From Xanthomonas sp. F10 (GTDB taxonomy: Bacteria; Pseudomonadota; Gammaproteobacteria; Xanthomonadales; Xanthomonadaceae): a stretch of DNA of 64,000 nt. Below the pieces are notes generated by a model. It was not told where the DNA came from. It saw only the letters and a list, made by a program, of their open reading frames with translations, and made no database searches. The DNA is taken from contig NZ_JACHNP010000001.1 in assembly GCF_014206815.1 (NCBI RefSeq), positions 2,012,456 to 2,076,455 on the forward strand, given 5' to 3'. A program made the position numbers and the translations under genes. Positions 55,985 through 64,000 of this stretch are shown here, in pieces; the first letter of the stretch is position 1; each line of letters opens with the position of its first letter.

Positions 55985-58972
55985 GTGGAAGTAGCGAACA
56001 AGGAAAAGCAGGCCCCGGCAATGCCGAGCCTTTCGGTCAGAGAGTCGTGGTGGGACGTCTGGTTCTGCTTTCGCAGGCCGATGACCCTGGAGATTGCACC
56101 GAAGGGACTGTCAATAGCTGGGCAGAAATTGCAGTACTGGCAGTTGTCGGCAGTGGAGAAACAGGAGCCGACCTGGTTTCTACCCCGATGCTTGGACCGC
56201 GGTCATCTCGTTCTGACGTACCGGTCCGGTGACGAGGAACGAGTTTCGTCCCTGGTCCTGCCGAGTAACGCCCGAGCGCAAGCACGCATTGACTTACTCC
56301 AGCGCGTGCATCTGGAACTCATACGTCGCCTGGACGGGGTAGATGAGGCGCTTCGCCCTGTTCGCTCCGACATCGAGCGCGTCTATAGGTCGGACCGTTA
56401 CGTGCGTCATTCCCAAGCGAGCCGGCTCGCGAACGACCACTCACCAACGATCGGCAAGATGAAGTCGATCTTTGCTTGGCTCCATCGCCATCCACTTCTT
56501 CCGCCAAGCAGCCTGAAACGGGCTGGGGTGATGAAGGAGGAGCTGGCCGCCTTGGCCAAACTGGTCAACGACCCCGAAGTGTCGCGAGCAGAACACAACG
56601 AGCGATACATGGTTCTCCAAACTCAGGCGGAGGCAGCCTACTTCGCCGTGGTCGAAAGCAGCCCTCTAACCCCGGAGCAGACGGCCGCGGCGCTGGTGTT
56701 TGAGGATGCGACTTTGGTGATCGCTGCCGCGGGTTCGGGCAAGAGTTCGTGCATCGTCGGCAAGATTGGCTTTGCGCTCAAGACCGGGATGTTCCAGGAC
56801 CGACAGGTCCTTGCACTCGCCTACAACAGCAAAGCGGCCAAGAGCCTGGGCGATCGATTGTCTAAGAAGCTCAACGATGCCATCGGACGCAAGGTGTCTG
56901 TGGCTTCGAAGACGTTCCATTCCTTCGGGTTGTCCGTTCTGATTGAGGCCAATGGCGAAGGAATTCGTCCACGCGTGTTCGAGGAGGATAAGGGCGAGGA
57001 AGGACGGTTCCTGCGCACGGTTATCGCGCGCCTGAAGGACGAAGATCTCTCATTCCAGCAGGCACTCGCCGATTGGTTGCTTTTTGCGCCTTTTGAAGAC
57101 CCCACTCCCTTTGGCATAGCGGGCAGCGTGGAAGAGTGCGCGCGGCGCTATGAGGAAACCTGCCGGCAACGCATCAAGGCAAAGAGAGAGGAAGCAAAAG
57201 AACGCTACGACGCGACCATCCCCACGCTCGATCCTGCGGTGTACGTGCGGTCTCTCGAAGAGCGCGGTATCGTGAACTGGCTGGTCCTTCGCGGCGTGTC
57301 GTTCGAGTACGAAGCGCTCGACTGGGACGGTGCCACACTCCTTGGACTTGGCGTTTCCGCATCCTCGAAACGCAGACGGCCTTATAAGCCGGATTTCACC
57401 TATCGCGTGGTCCAGCGCCTTGATGACGGCTCGCAGCGCGAGGTGCTGATAGTTCACGAGCACTTTGCCCTGGACCGCAACGGAAAGGCCCCCGATTGGA
57501 TGGGTGGCTCCGAGTACGTTGCGCAGGCCCACAGCAAACGCGCAATGTTCAAGAAACGAGTAGCCAGCGGTCAGCGCACAGGCAAGCCCGTGGTCTTTTT
57601 CGAAACCACCTCGGCTCAGTTTCGCGATGGCACACTCTGGGCTCATCTAGAGCGATCGCTCCGGGATTCAGGCATCAAAGTGGGGGCGCCCTCCAAGGAA
57701 GTGTATCGGCGAGCCATCGCCAGCTTTGGCCCTATCGAAGATCGCGAGAAGCTCATCATGGACTTCGTGCTTAGGTTCAAGGACTCCGGTCTCGATGAGA
57801 AGCAGGTGTTCGAGGAAGCTGAAAAGCAGCCCAACTCCTGGCGCGCTCGCCTCTTCCTCAAAGTGGCCTTCCCCGTGTTTCATGCGTACCAGCAGGCGCT
57901 AAAGGACGCGGGCAAGATCGACTTTGCCGACATGCTGCGGGATGCACTGGCCGCCCTGCGCGACGGCCGGGTCCGGACCCAGTATCGGTTCGTGCTGGTG
58001 GACGAGTTCCAAGACATTGCGCGTCTTCGAGCAGACCTCGTCAAGTCCGTCCTGGACCAAGCGCCCGACGAGTCAGTTGTCTTCTGCGTTGGTGATGACT
58101 GGCAGACGATTAATCGTTTCTCTGGATCGGACGTCGGTATCTTCAAAAATATCGGCACGCACTTCGGCCGCCACGAACGCCAGCTATTGCTGCCGCGCAC
58201 GTTCCGCTGCTCCAGCGGCATCGCTACTTTGGCGCGAGAACTGGTGCTGAAGAACAGAAACCAGTTCGACAAACCTGTAGATGCAAAACCCGATCAACTG
58301 CTTCATTGCGTGCGCGTCGTTCTGCACAAACCTGGCGCCGAGCATCGGATGCTGGCACTAGAAACACAACTGGACGGACTGATCGACACGGGCAAATCCC
58401 TCGGCATCGCACTTCCCTCCGTGCAGATCCTTACCCGTACGACCGCCGAAACCACTGCGCCGCAGGGACTGGAAACGGAGGATGCGATCAAGGCGCTGAA
58501 GCGCAAGTACAAAGGTAAGCTGGAGCTGGACGCAATGAGCCTGCACGGTTCCAAAGGTCTGGAGGCGGATTTCGTAGTTCTGGTGGGACTCGATTCCGGG
58601 TTCCGGGGCTTCCCTGACGAACGCGAGACTGAACCTTTGCTGGACCTCGTCCTGCCCAAGCTCGCCGACGAGAACGAAGAAGAGAGACGCCTGCTCTACG
58701 TGGGTCTCACGAGGGCCAAGCATCAGGTAATCGTCTTGGTCAACGGGGAGGCGCCGAGCGAATACATCCTGGAACTGTCGGCGCTTTCGAGGGCCCATTC
58801 TTTTATCGAATGGATCAACCTGGGCACACAACGTGTCCCTTGCCCTAAATGCAAGGTCGGGTCCTTGCTGACACATCCAAGGAATGACCGAAGGCTAGAT
58901 TGCTCGCGCTCGGTGAGGTGTGGGCATCGCAGTTGGATACCTGAGCGCTCCCCGCAGAACGCAATCCCTTGA
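55985..58972 (+). CDS. UvrD/Rep-family superfamily 1 helicase with C-terminal zinc-ribbon
   Basis: A 995-residue SF1A helicase resembling DNA helicase IV (HelD). A roughly 230-residue N-terminal region of its own comes before the motor. Motif I is VIAAAGSGKSSCIVGKIG near residue 252, motif II is VLVDEFQDIARLR near 672, and VGDDWQTINRFSGSDV follows near 700. A C-terminal superfamily motif is LLYVGLTRAKHQVIVLV. The last 40 residues hold four cysteines (CPKCKVGSLL and CSRSVRCGH), a zinc-ribbon-like tail. It starts with GTG behind GGGAGG. Moderate GC and its place between the conjugation and damage genes suggest cargo. A partner gene follows after 75 nt. Confidence 0.87.
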   Translation: MEVANKEKQAPAMPSLSVRESWWDVWFCFRRPMTLEIAPKGLSIAGQKLQYWQLSAVEKQEPTWFLPRCLDRGHLVLTYRSGDEERVSSLVLPSNARAQARIDLLQRVHLELIRRLDGVDEALRPVRSDIERVYRSDRYVRHSQASRLANDHSPTIGKMKSIFAWLHRHPLLPPSSLKRAGVMKEELAALAKLVNDPEVSRAEHNERYMVLQTQAEAAYFAVVESSPLTPEQTAAALVFEDATLVIAAAGSGKSSCIVGKIGFALKTGMFQDRQVLALAYNSKAAKSLGDRLSKKLNDAIGRKVSVASKTFHSFGLSVLIEANGEGIRPRVFEEDKGEEGRFLRTVIARLKDEDLSFQQALADWLLFAPFEDPTPFGIAGSVEECARRYEETCRQRIKAKREEAKERYDATIPTLDPAVYVRSLEERGIVNWLVLRGVSFEYEALDWDGATLLGLGVSASSKRRRPYKPDFTYRVVQRLDDGSQREVLIVHEHFALDRNGKAPDWMGGSEYVAQAHSKRAMFKKRVASGQRTGKPVVFFETTSAQFRDGTLWAHLERSLRDSGIKVGAPSKEVYRRAIASFGPIEDREKLIMDFVLRFKDSGLDEKQVFEEAEKQPNSWRARLFLKVAFPVFHAYQQALKDAGKIDFADMLRDALAALRDGRVRTQYRFVLVDEFQDIARLRADLVKSVLDQAPDESVVFCVGDDWQTINRFSGSDVGIFKNIGTHFGRHERQLLLPRTFRCSSGIATLARELVLKNRNQFDKPVDAKPDQLLHCVRVVLHKPGAEHRMLALETQLDGLIDTGKSLGIALPSVQILTRTTAETTAPQGLETEDAIKALKRKYKGKLELDAMSLHGSKGLEADFVVLVGLDSGFRGFPDERETEPLLDLVLPKLADENEEERRLLYVGLTRAKHQVIVLVNGEAPSEYILELSALSRAHSFIEWINLGTQRVPCPKCKVGSLLTHPRNDRRLDCSRSVRCGHRSWIPERSPQNAIP

Positions 58973-59047
58973 AGGCTTGACCCCAAGTGACTGCGACCTG
59001 CAAATGCCACGCCTTCTCCCCCTCCTTTCGCGCTCAGCGCCTCACCG

Positions 59048-60121
59048 ATGCCACAAGCAATGAGACAAAATCCGACTGCTGTTCGATTTCACGCTGACCT
59101 GGACCGGTTGGCTCTCGAACTTGTGAAGGCTTTCGGCCTGAAATTTTCCAGCGCGCCGAAGGAGCAAGGATCGCCTTTAGCGCAGCAAGGGCTGGATTCA
59201 CCGCTACTGCGCTGGCTCGACTTTCGCATGCGGTACGTTGAGCCCTACCCGCGCCCTGTAGTGTTGTCCGACCGCTTTCCAAAGGTCGATCTGCCAGCTT
59301 GTGCGCAAGCCGGATTGGAAGCACTTGTTCGGCGCTTCGAGCAGGGAGAGGACGTGAATCCCTACCAAGGTCGTGGCCTGATTCTCAGGAATGACACCAG
59401 CGCTTCAGACGATCAGCGGCATGCCCGTACCGACCTGCTCTTCGCGGATTGGGGCATCCTTCATTTCCACCTGACAACTGAGCCTATTCCCGCGGGGAAG
59501 TACTTCTCCAGGCCTGCCGATTACCTTGCTTTCTGTGTCGTAGGGGGAAATGGGGTTGGCCTTCTGGACGTGCTTCAGCACCCTGGTAAAGAAGGCTTTG
59601 CCGATCCTCACTTGTTCGAAGTGTTGGCAAGCAACTGGCCGGAGCATTTAGAACAGTACAGGATCAAGGGCGCGATTCCTGAGCAGAGTTTGGCCCGTAC
59701 GCAGGACGCCATTTCGTCATTGCGAGTCGGGGGTGTGACGACGATGTACACCCATGGAGGGGCTGTCTATTTCCCGCCTGGCGGAGGCGTTACTACCGCT
59801 TCCACCGCAGGAAACGTAACTATGGCATTGCTTCGCATTCAACGCCTCGTCGATGCTATGGCAGAACTTGCCGACGATCCCGACGGTCAAATGCACAGCG
59901 TCGCTCGTACGCGAGGAATTCAGAGACCGGCATTTGGGCTTGGTGTTGTTGAAACGGGACTGAGCATCATGGAACTCAGCTCGATGGAGACATCCTCACC
60001 GCTGTACTTCGTCCTGGCGCCTCCCGAGCCTGGTAGCAAGCCATCGGTTTGGCGCGATTTGAACGAGGCGTTTGTTCCTCCATGGGCGGCGCAAAAGCTA
60101 TCTCCTGGTGGGACGGCTTGA
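59048..60121 (+). CDS. Hypothetical protein, 357 residues, partner of the UvrD-like helicase
   Basis: No family recognised. The first half has RHARTDLLFADWGILHFHLT, a 'D-W-G-I-x-H-F-H-L' pattern with closely spaced histidines that may bind a metal or nucleic acid. The middle has a Gly/Thr-rich run (SLRVGGVTTMYTHGGAVYFP, PGGGVTTASTAGNVTMALL). ATG at 59048 is weakly supported; 59060 is also possible. It follows the helicase in the same direction, so the pair may form a functional unit such as a defence system. Confidence 0.7.
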   Translation: MPQAMRQNPTAVRFHADLDRLALELVKAFGLKFSSAPKEQGSPLAQQGLDSPLLRWLDFRMRYVEPYPRPVVLSDRFPKVDLPACAQAGLEALVRRFEQGEDVNPYQGRGLILRNDTSASDDQRHARTDLLFADWGILHFHLTTEPIPAGKYFSRPADYLAFCVVGGNGVGLLDVLQHPGKEGFADPHLFEVLASNWPEHLEQYRIKGAIPEQSLARTQDAISSLRVGGVTTMYTHGGAVYFPPGGGVTTASTAGNVTMALLRIQRLVDAMAELADDPDGQMHSVARTRGIQRPAFGLGVVETGLSIMELSSMETSSPLYFVLAPPEPGSKPSVWRDLNEAFVPPWAAQKLSPGGTA

Positions 60122-60219
60122 CAAGTTCTGCATTAGCTTGACGACCCAGCACGTGTGAGGTCTTGAGCTATCACCTGCCCAAGGGCATGCACGGCAGATC
60201 GGCGGTCGGGGCCGCCCCA

Positions 60220-60795
60220 TCAATTTACGCGCGAGCGGAAAGTAATGGACCACCGCAGTTCTGCCGTGGGTGCCGTGGAGTGCTGCCAATCCCAGCGCGC
60301 CTCGTCGGTCATCTTGTAGATCGATCGCGGCGCCACGTCCAACTGCAGTACCTTCCGTGTCGCCGGCTCGTCCGGATACGGGCGGAACTTCAGGGTGGCG
60401 CTTCCGCCTAGCGACACACCCACGATGGTCTCGAAGTCGGGCACGTCACGATGCCATCCAAGGGGCGTACCGGGCGTGTACTCCGCGACAAGGGCATGCA
60501 CCAGGTCTTCTGCAGGAACATCGATCCACCGCGCCACCCTCTCGCGTAGCCAAAGCAGCCGCGAATCCAGCGCCACCCCTGGCAGAAGCCGGTTGGTGTC
60601 GAAGTCGTACGATCCGCCGAAGCTCACCACCTTGCGTCTCGCCAGGTACTGCTTGTACTGCGCCGCGTGCAGCGGCAGCGACCGGATGATGTCGATGAGT
60701 TCCTGCTCTTCCTGCTCGCTCAGGAATGCCTCCTGATAGACCAGGCCGCGAATCGACGAACGGATCGGTTCCTCGCCGAACAATTGCCCCTGCAT
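60220..60795 (-). CDS. alkB: AlkB-like 2OG-Fe(II) dioxygenase
   Basis: A 191-residue AlkB-family repair enzyme that oxidatively removes alkyl groups from DNA or RNA bases. The iron triad is visible as GWHRDVPDFE (H115, D117) and WQHS (H172), and RWSITFR supplies the 2-oxoglutarate-binding arginines. SIYKMTDEARWDWQHS is typical of the family. ATG at 60795 follows GAGG; a GTG at 60798 directly upstream is the alternative. Ten nt separate it from the dnaE2 stop, so the two are cotranscribed. Confidence 0.9.
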   Translation of the reverse strand: MQGQLFGEEPIRSSIRGLVYQEAFLSEQEEQELIDIIRSLPLHAAQYKQYLARRKVVSFGGSYDFDTNRLLPGVALDSRLLWLRERVARWIDVPAEDLVHALVAEYTPGTPLGWHRDVPDFETIVGVSLGGSATLKFRPYPDEPATRKVLQLDVAPRSIYKMTDEARWDWQHSTAPTAELRWSITFRSRVN

Positions 60796-60805
60796 CACGT
60801 CACCC

Positions 60806-63800
60806 TCATTTGAAATCCCGGCTCTCCGTCGCCAGCCGCCCCAGCAACGGCGACAGGTCCGCGAGCCGGTCCGCCACCAGATTGCACACCTCTCCCTCGC
60901 GTTGCCAGCGCCCCTTGACGGCCAGCAGCCGGGATTCCAGCAGCACCTGACGCTGGGCCTCGCGCACCCCGCGCCAGACGATGACCTGGGTGGCGCCGTG
61001 CTCGTCTTCCAGCGAGACGAAGATCGTCCCCTTGGCCGTCTCCGGCTGCTGCCGCAGGGTCACGATGCCGGCCGTCCGTACCACGCGACCATGGGGCATG
61101 CGGCGCAGTTCCTCCGAGGTCTTGAGCTTGTACTTGTCCAGGCGCTTGCGCAGCAGCGCCATCGGGTGGCTGCGCAGCGTGAGGCCGGTGGACGCGTAGT
61201 CCCACACCACGTCCTCGCCCTCCGGCGCGGCAGGCAGCTCCAGGTAGTCCTCGTCGACCGGGGCCTTCCTCAGCAGTTCGGGAGCGGCGTGCAGCGCCGC
61301 GGCATCCCAGACCTGCTGCCGGCGGTGCCCCGAGAGGGTGGCCAGCGCACCCGCGGCCGCCAGCAGTTTCATCTCGGGCTGCGCCAGCCGCGCGCGCTGC
61401 GCCAGTTCCTCGGCGCTATCGAACGGCCCAGCGCGGCGGGCCTCCATGATGCGCTGCGCGCTGGTGGCCTGCAGGCCCCGGATCATGTGCAGGCCGAGCC
61501 GCACGGCACGTATATCCGGAAGATCCTCCAGGGAGGTCTCCGCATCGCTGTACATCACATCGACCGGGCGCACCTCCACACCGTGGCGGCGGGCATCCTG
61601 CACCAGTTGGCTGGCGGAGTAAAAGCCCATCGGCTGGCTGTTGAGCAGCGCCGCGAGGAAGGCTGCTGGCTCGTGCCGCTTGATCCAGCAGGAGGCGTAG
61701 ACGAGCAGCGCGAAGCTCGCGGCGTGGCTCTCGGGAAACCCGTATTCCGAGAACCCCTTGATCTGCTCGAAGATCTGCTCGGCGAAGGCCTTCTCATAGC
61801 CCCGCGCGGTCATGCCATCCACGATCTTGCTGTAGTACTTGCCCAGGCCTCCCTTGCGCTTCCAGGCTGCCATGGCGCGGCGCAATCCGTCCGCTTCGCC
61901 CGCGGTGAAGCCCGCGGCGAGGATCGAGATCTGCATCACCTGCTCCTGAAATACGGGCACACCCAGGGTCCGTCCCAGTGCGGTCTTGAGCGCCTCACTC
62001 GGGTACGTCACCGGCTCCTTGCCCTGCCTCCGGTTGAGATAGGGATGCACCATGCCGCCCTGGATCGGCCCCGGCCGCACGATGGCGACCTCGATCACGA
62101 GGTCATAAAAGCAGCGTGGCCGCAGCCGCGGCAGCATGCTCATCTGGGCCCGGCTCTCGATCTGGAACACGCCAATCGTGTCGGCCTTGCAGATCATGTC
62201 GTAGGTGTCGCTGTCTTCTGCCGGGATGTCCTGCATGCCGAACGCATACCCGCGGCGCAACCCGATCATGTCGAGCGCGCGCCGGATGGCCGACAGCATG
62301 CCCAAGGCGAGCACATCGACCTTGAGCAGGCCCGCGGCATCCAGGTCGTCCTTGTCCCACTCGATCACCGTCCTGTCGGCCATGGAGGCGTTCTCGATCG
62401 GGACCATCCGGCACAGCCGATCCCGGGTGAGCACGAACCCGCCCGTGTGCTGGGAAAGATGCCGGGGGAAGCCGATCAGCTGGGTGGTCAGCGTGATGAG
62501 CTGGCGTACGGCCAGGTCCGCGACAGACATGCCCAGTTCCTCGAAGCGTTCCAATCGAATGTCCTCGCCATCGAACCACTTCTGTCCTTCCGCCAGTGCA
62601 TCCAGCGTCTGCAGGTCGAACCCGAGGGCTTTGCCGACGTCGCGGATCGCTGATTTCGGCCGGTAGCTGATGACCGTGGCCGTGAGCGCCGCGCGGTCAC
62701 GGCCGTACTTCTCGTACAGGTACTGGATCACCTCCTCCCGCCGCTGGTGCTCGAAGTCCACGTCGATGTCAGGCGGTTCGTTGCGCTCCTTGCTGATGAA
62801 GCGCTCGAACAGCACCGACATGCGCGCTGGGTCCACCTCGGTCACGCCCAGGCAGTAGCAGACCACGCTGTTGGCGGCCGATCCCCTGCCCTGGCAGAGG
62901 ATGTGCCGCGACCGCGCGAAGGCCACGATGTCGTACACGGTGAGGAAGTAATGCTCGTAGCGCAGCTCGCAGATCAGCTCTAACTCGTGTTCGATCTGCG
63001 CCTGCACGGTGGGTGCGATCCCTTGCGGCCACCGCCGGCCTGCGCCCTCATAGGTGACCTGCCGCAGGAAGCTCGCTGCCGTGTGGCCGCGCGGCACGAC
63101 CTCGTCGGGATACTGGTACTTGAGTTCGTCGAGCGAGAAGCTGCAGCGCGTGGCGACGTTCAACGTCTCGGCGAGCAGGTCGGCCGGGAAGGTCTGCGCC
63201 AATCGCAGCCGCGTGCGCAGGTGGCGCTCGGCGCTGCGGTGCAGCGCGTGGCCGCATTCTGTGAGCGGCTTGCCGATCCGCGTCGCCGTCAAAACGTCCT
63301 GCAGCGGCTTGCGCGACCTGACGTGCATATGCACATCGCCCACGGCCACCAAAGGCAACGCCGTCAGTTCCGACAACATGCGCATGCGGTGCAGCCATAC
63401 CTCGTCGTCCAGTTGCCGCACCTGGTCCACGCCAATCCAGCATCGCCCGCGGAATTGCGACAGCACCCATGTTCCTGCGGCTTCCAGTTGCGCATCGGTA
63501 GATTGGCGATCCGGGCAGAGCAGCACAAGGCAGTCCGCGAGCTCGCCCCCGGTGATCTGCCCGAGCGTCAGGTGGTACTCGCCCTTGCTGGATGCGCGGC
63601 GCAATTTCGTGATGAACTCGCACAGGTTGCCGTACCCGTGGAGGTTCCGCGCCAGGATCACCAGGGTGAAACGTGCTTCGTCCGCGGTGCGCGGCTGCAC
63701 GCAGAACTGGGAGCCGAGGATCAGGGGCAGCCCTGCCGCCTTCGCGGCCACATGTGCCCGCACCACACCCGCCATGCTGCATTCGTCCGCGAGGGCCAGT

Positions 63801-63928
63801 CCGCGGTAGCCCAGCTCCTTCGCGCGCATGACCAGTTCCTCCGGGTCGCTCGCTCCGCGCAGGAAGGTGAAGTTCGACACGCAGCGCAGCTCTACGTAGC
63901 TGGGGATGGTGCGCGGCCTGCGGTTCAT
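60806..63928 (-). CDS. dnaE2: Error-prone DNA polymerase DnaE2 (ImuC)
   Basis: A 1040-residue C-family polymerase. The PHP domain begins YVELRCVSNFTFLRGASDPE. The catalytic aspartates are in EPPDIDVDFEHQRRE near residue 387, and the thumb/finger region contains SAANSVVCYCLGVTEVDPAR. The C-terminal OB fold is visible as GRVVRTAGIVTLRQQPETAK. The length and the truncated C-terminus are typical of DnaE2 rather than DnaE1. It works with ImuB (encoded 9 nt upstream) in damage-induced mutagenesis. Confidence 0.95.
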   Translation of the reverse strand: MNRRPRTIPSYVELRCVSNFTFLRGASDPEELVMRAKELGYRGLALADECSMAGVVRAHVAAKAAGLPLILGSQFCVQPRTADEARFTLVILARNLHGYGNLCEFITKLRRASSKGEYHLTLGQITGGELADCLVLLCPDRQSTDAQLEAAGTWVLSQFRGRCWIGVDQVRQLDDEVWLHRMRMLSELTALPLVAVGDVHMHVRSRKPLQDVLTATRIGKPLTECGHALHRSAERHLRTRLRLAQTFPADLLAETLNVATRCSFSLDELKYQYPDEVVPRGHTAASFLRQVTYEGAGRRWPQGIAPTVQAQIEHELELICELRYEHYFLTVYDIVAFARSRHILCQGRGSAANSVVCYCLGVTEVDPARMSVLFERFISKERNEPPDIDVDFEHQRREEVIQYLYEKYGRDRAALTATVISYRPKSAIRDVGKALGFDLQTLDALAEGQKWFDGEDIRLERFEELGMSVADLAVRQLITLTTQLIGFPRHLSQHTGGFVLTRDRLCRMVPIENASMADRTVIEWDKDDLDAAGLLKVDVLALGMLSAIRRALDMIGLRRGYAFGMQDIPAEDSDTYDMICKADTIGVFQIESRAQMSMLPRLRPRCFYDLVIEVAIVRPGPIQGGMVHPYLNRRQGKEPVTYPSEALKTALGRTLGVPVFQEQVMQISILAAGFTAGEADGLRRAMAAWKRKGGLGKYYSKIVDGMTARGYEKAFAEQIFEQIKGFSEYGFPESHAASFALLVYASCWIKRHEPAAFLAALLNSQPMGFYSASQLVQDARRHGVEVRPVDVMYSDAETSLEDLPDIRAVRLGLHMIRGLQATSAQRIMEARRAGPFDSAEELAQRARLAQPEMKLLAAAGALATLSGHRRQQVWDAAALHAAPELLRKAPVDEDYLELPAAPEGEDVVWDYASTGLTLRSHPMALLRKRLDKYKLKTSEELRRMPHGRVVRTAGIVTLRQQPETAKGTIFVSLEDEHGATQVIVWRGVREAQRQVLLESRLLAVKGRWQREGEVCNLVADRLADLSPLLGRLATESRDFK

Positions 63929-63937
63929 GTCGCCCCC

Positions 63938-64000
63938 TCACGCGAAGTGTCCATGCAGGAACCAGGCGGTCTGGTCCCCCGCCAGGCGCTGCTGGAAGAC
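63938..64000 (-). CDS. imuB: ImuB (DNA polymerase Y-family-like) C-terminal end, cut by window edge
   Basis: Reading the minus strand gives 20 residues (VFQQRLAGDQTAWFLHGHFA) and a TGA at 63938-63940. WFLHG-x-FA is a common ImuB/Y-family-like C-terminal ending. Its place 9 nt upstream of dnaE2 is the usual imuB-dnaE2 order. Only this tail is in the window. Confidence 0.75.
   Translation of the reverse strand, partial: VFQQRLAGDQTAWFLHGHFA

Noticed and set aside
59048-60121. Considered as an OLD-family or Gabija-type nuclease partner of the helicase
   Set aside because: No Walker motif or Toprim acidic motif is visible in the protein.
60902-62653. Open frame of 583 codons on the plus strand
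   Set aside because: Antisense to dnaE2, whose catalytic motifs are intact.
1-64000. Insertion sequences and transposase genes
   Set aside because: None of the translated genes has a DDE, serine or tyrosine recombinase signature, and no terminal inverted repeats flanking an ORF were noticed.

Overview
The window is GC-rich (mid-60s percent by eye) with strong GC-third-position coding. It looks like a member of the Burkholderiales: there is a Bug-type tripartite tricarboxylate binding protein, an opine-oxidase type operon and a PFGI-1/ICEclc-family conjugation backbone. I see no rRNA, tRNA, insertion sequence or CRISPR array. The genus cannot be fixed from sequence alone; Comamonadaceae or Alcaligenaceae are my guesses.

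Region 1 (1-8761) is a metabolic island for opine-like N-carboxyalkyl amino acids. A tightly overlapping minus-strand operon encodes an MmgE/PrpD-family protein, an FAD oxidoreductase, a small [2Fe-2S] protein, a second FAD oxidoreductase with a cysteine cluster, a RidA-family protein and a Bug periplasmic binding protein (running off the left edge). A divergent LysR regulator follows, then a DMT exporter and an octopine/nopaline-dehydrogenase-like protein.

Region 2 (9123-23579) is the maintenance and replication module of an integrative and conjugative element (ICE): MobH relaxase, AlpA, ParA, a small ORF, ParB, DUF2857, an STY4528-like replication protein, TIGR03761, DUF3158, SSB, topoisomerase III and a C5 cytosine methyltransferase. 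It carries several DNA signals: an AT-richer 0.9 kb noncoding stretch next to the relaxase, repeats inside the replication gene, two identical 17-bp palindromes and a 13-bp inverted repeat.

Region 3 (23730-41815) is accessory. An AVAST-like STAND NTPase with an N-terminal nuclease sits on the minus strand in lower-GC DNA. It is followed by a block of singly or doubly packaged genes: GHKL ATPase, two DUF3085 proteins, a tandem DUF3577 protein, DUF3275, several unknowns, a DUF6094-like DNA methyltransferase and a large SNF2-type helicase. Four paralogous leaders with compensatory base changes precede genes in this block, and GC-rich hairpins sit just upstream of many start codons.

Region 4 (42109-49399) holds a YdcF-like protein, a hybrid histidine kinase, a separate Hpt protein, a secreted protein, a MASE1 membrane protein that has lost kinase motifs, and a PIN-like protein paired with a membrane protein.

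Region 5 (49547-55679) is the start of the conjugation module: PilL, a coiled-coil membrane protein, TIGR03759, a lytic transglycosylase, TIGR03765, the TraD coupling protein and TIGR03747. The expected mating-pore genes do not follow. Region 6 (55985-64000) instead has a UvrD/Rep-like helicase with an unknown partner, then a minus-strand imuB-dnaE2-alkB damage-response operon that runs off the right edge. No integrase or attachment site was found, so both element boundaries probably lie outside the window.
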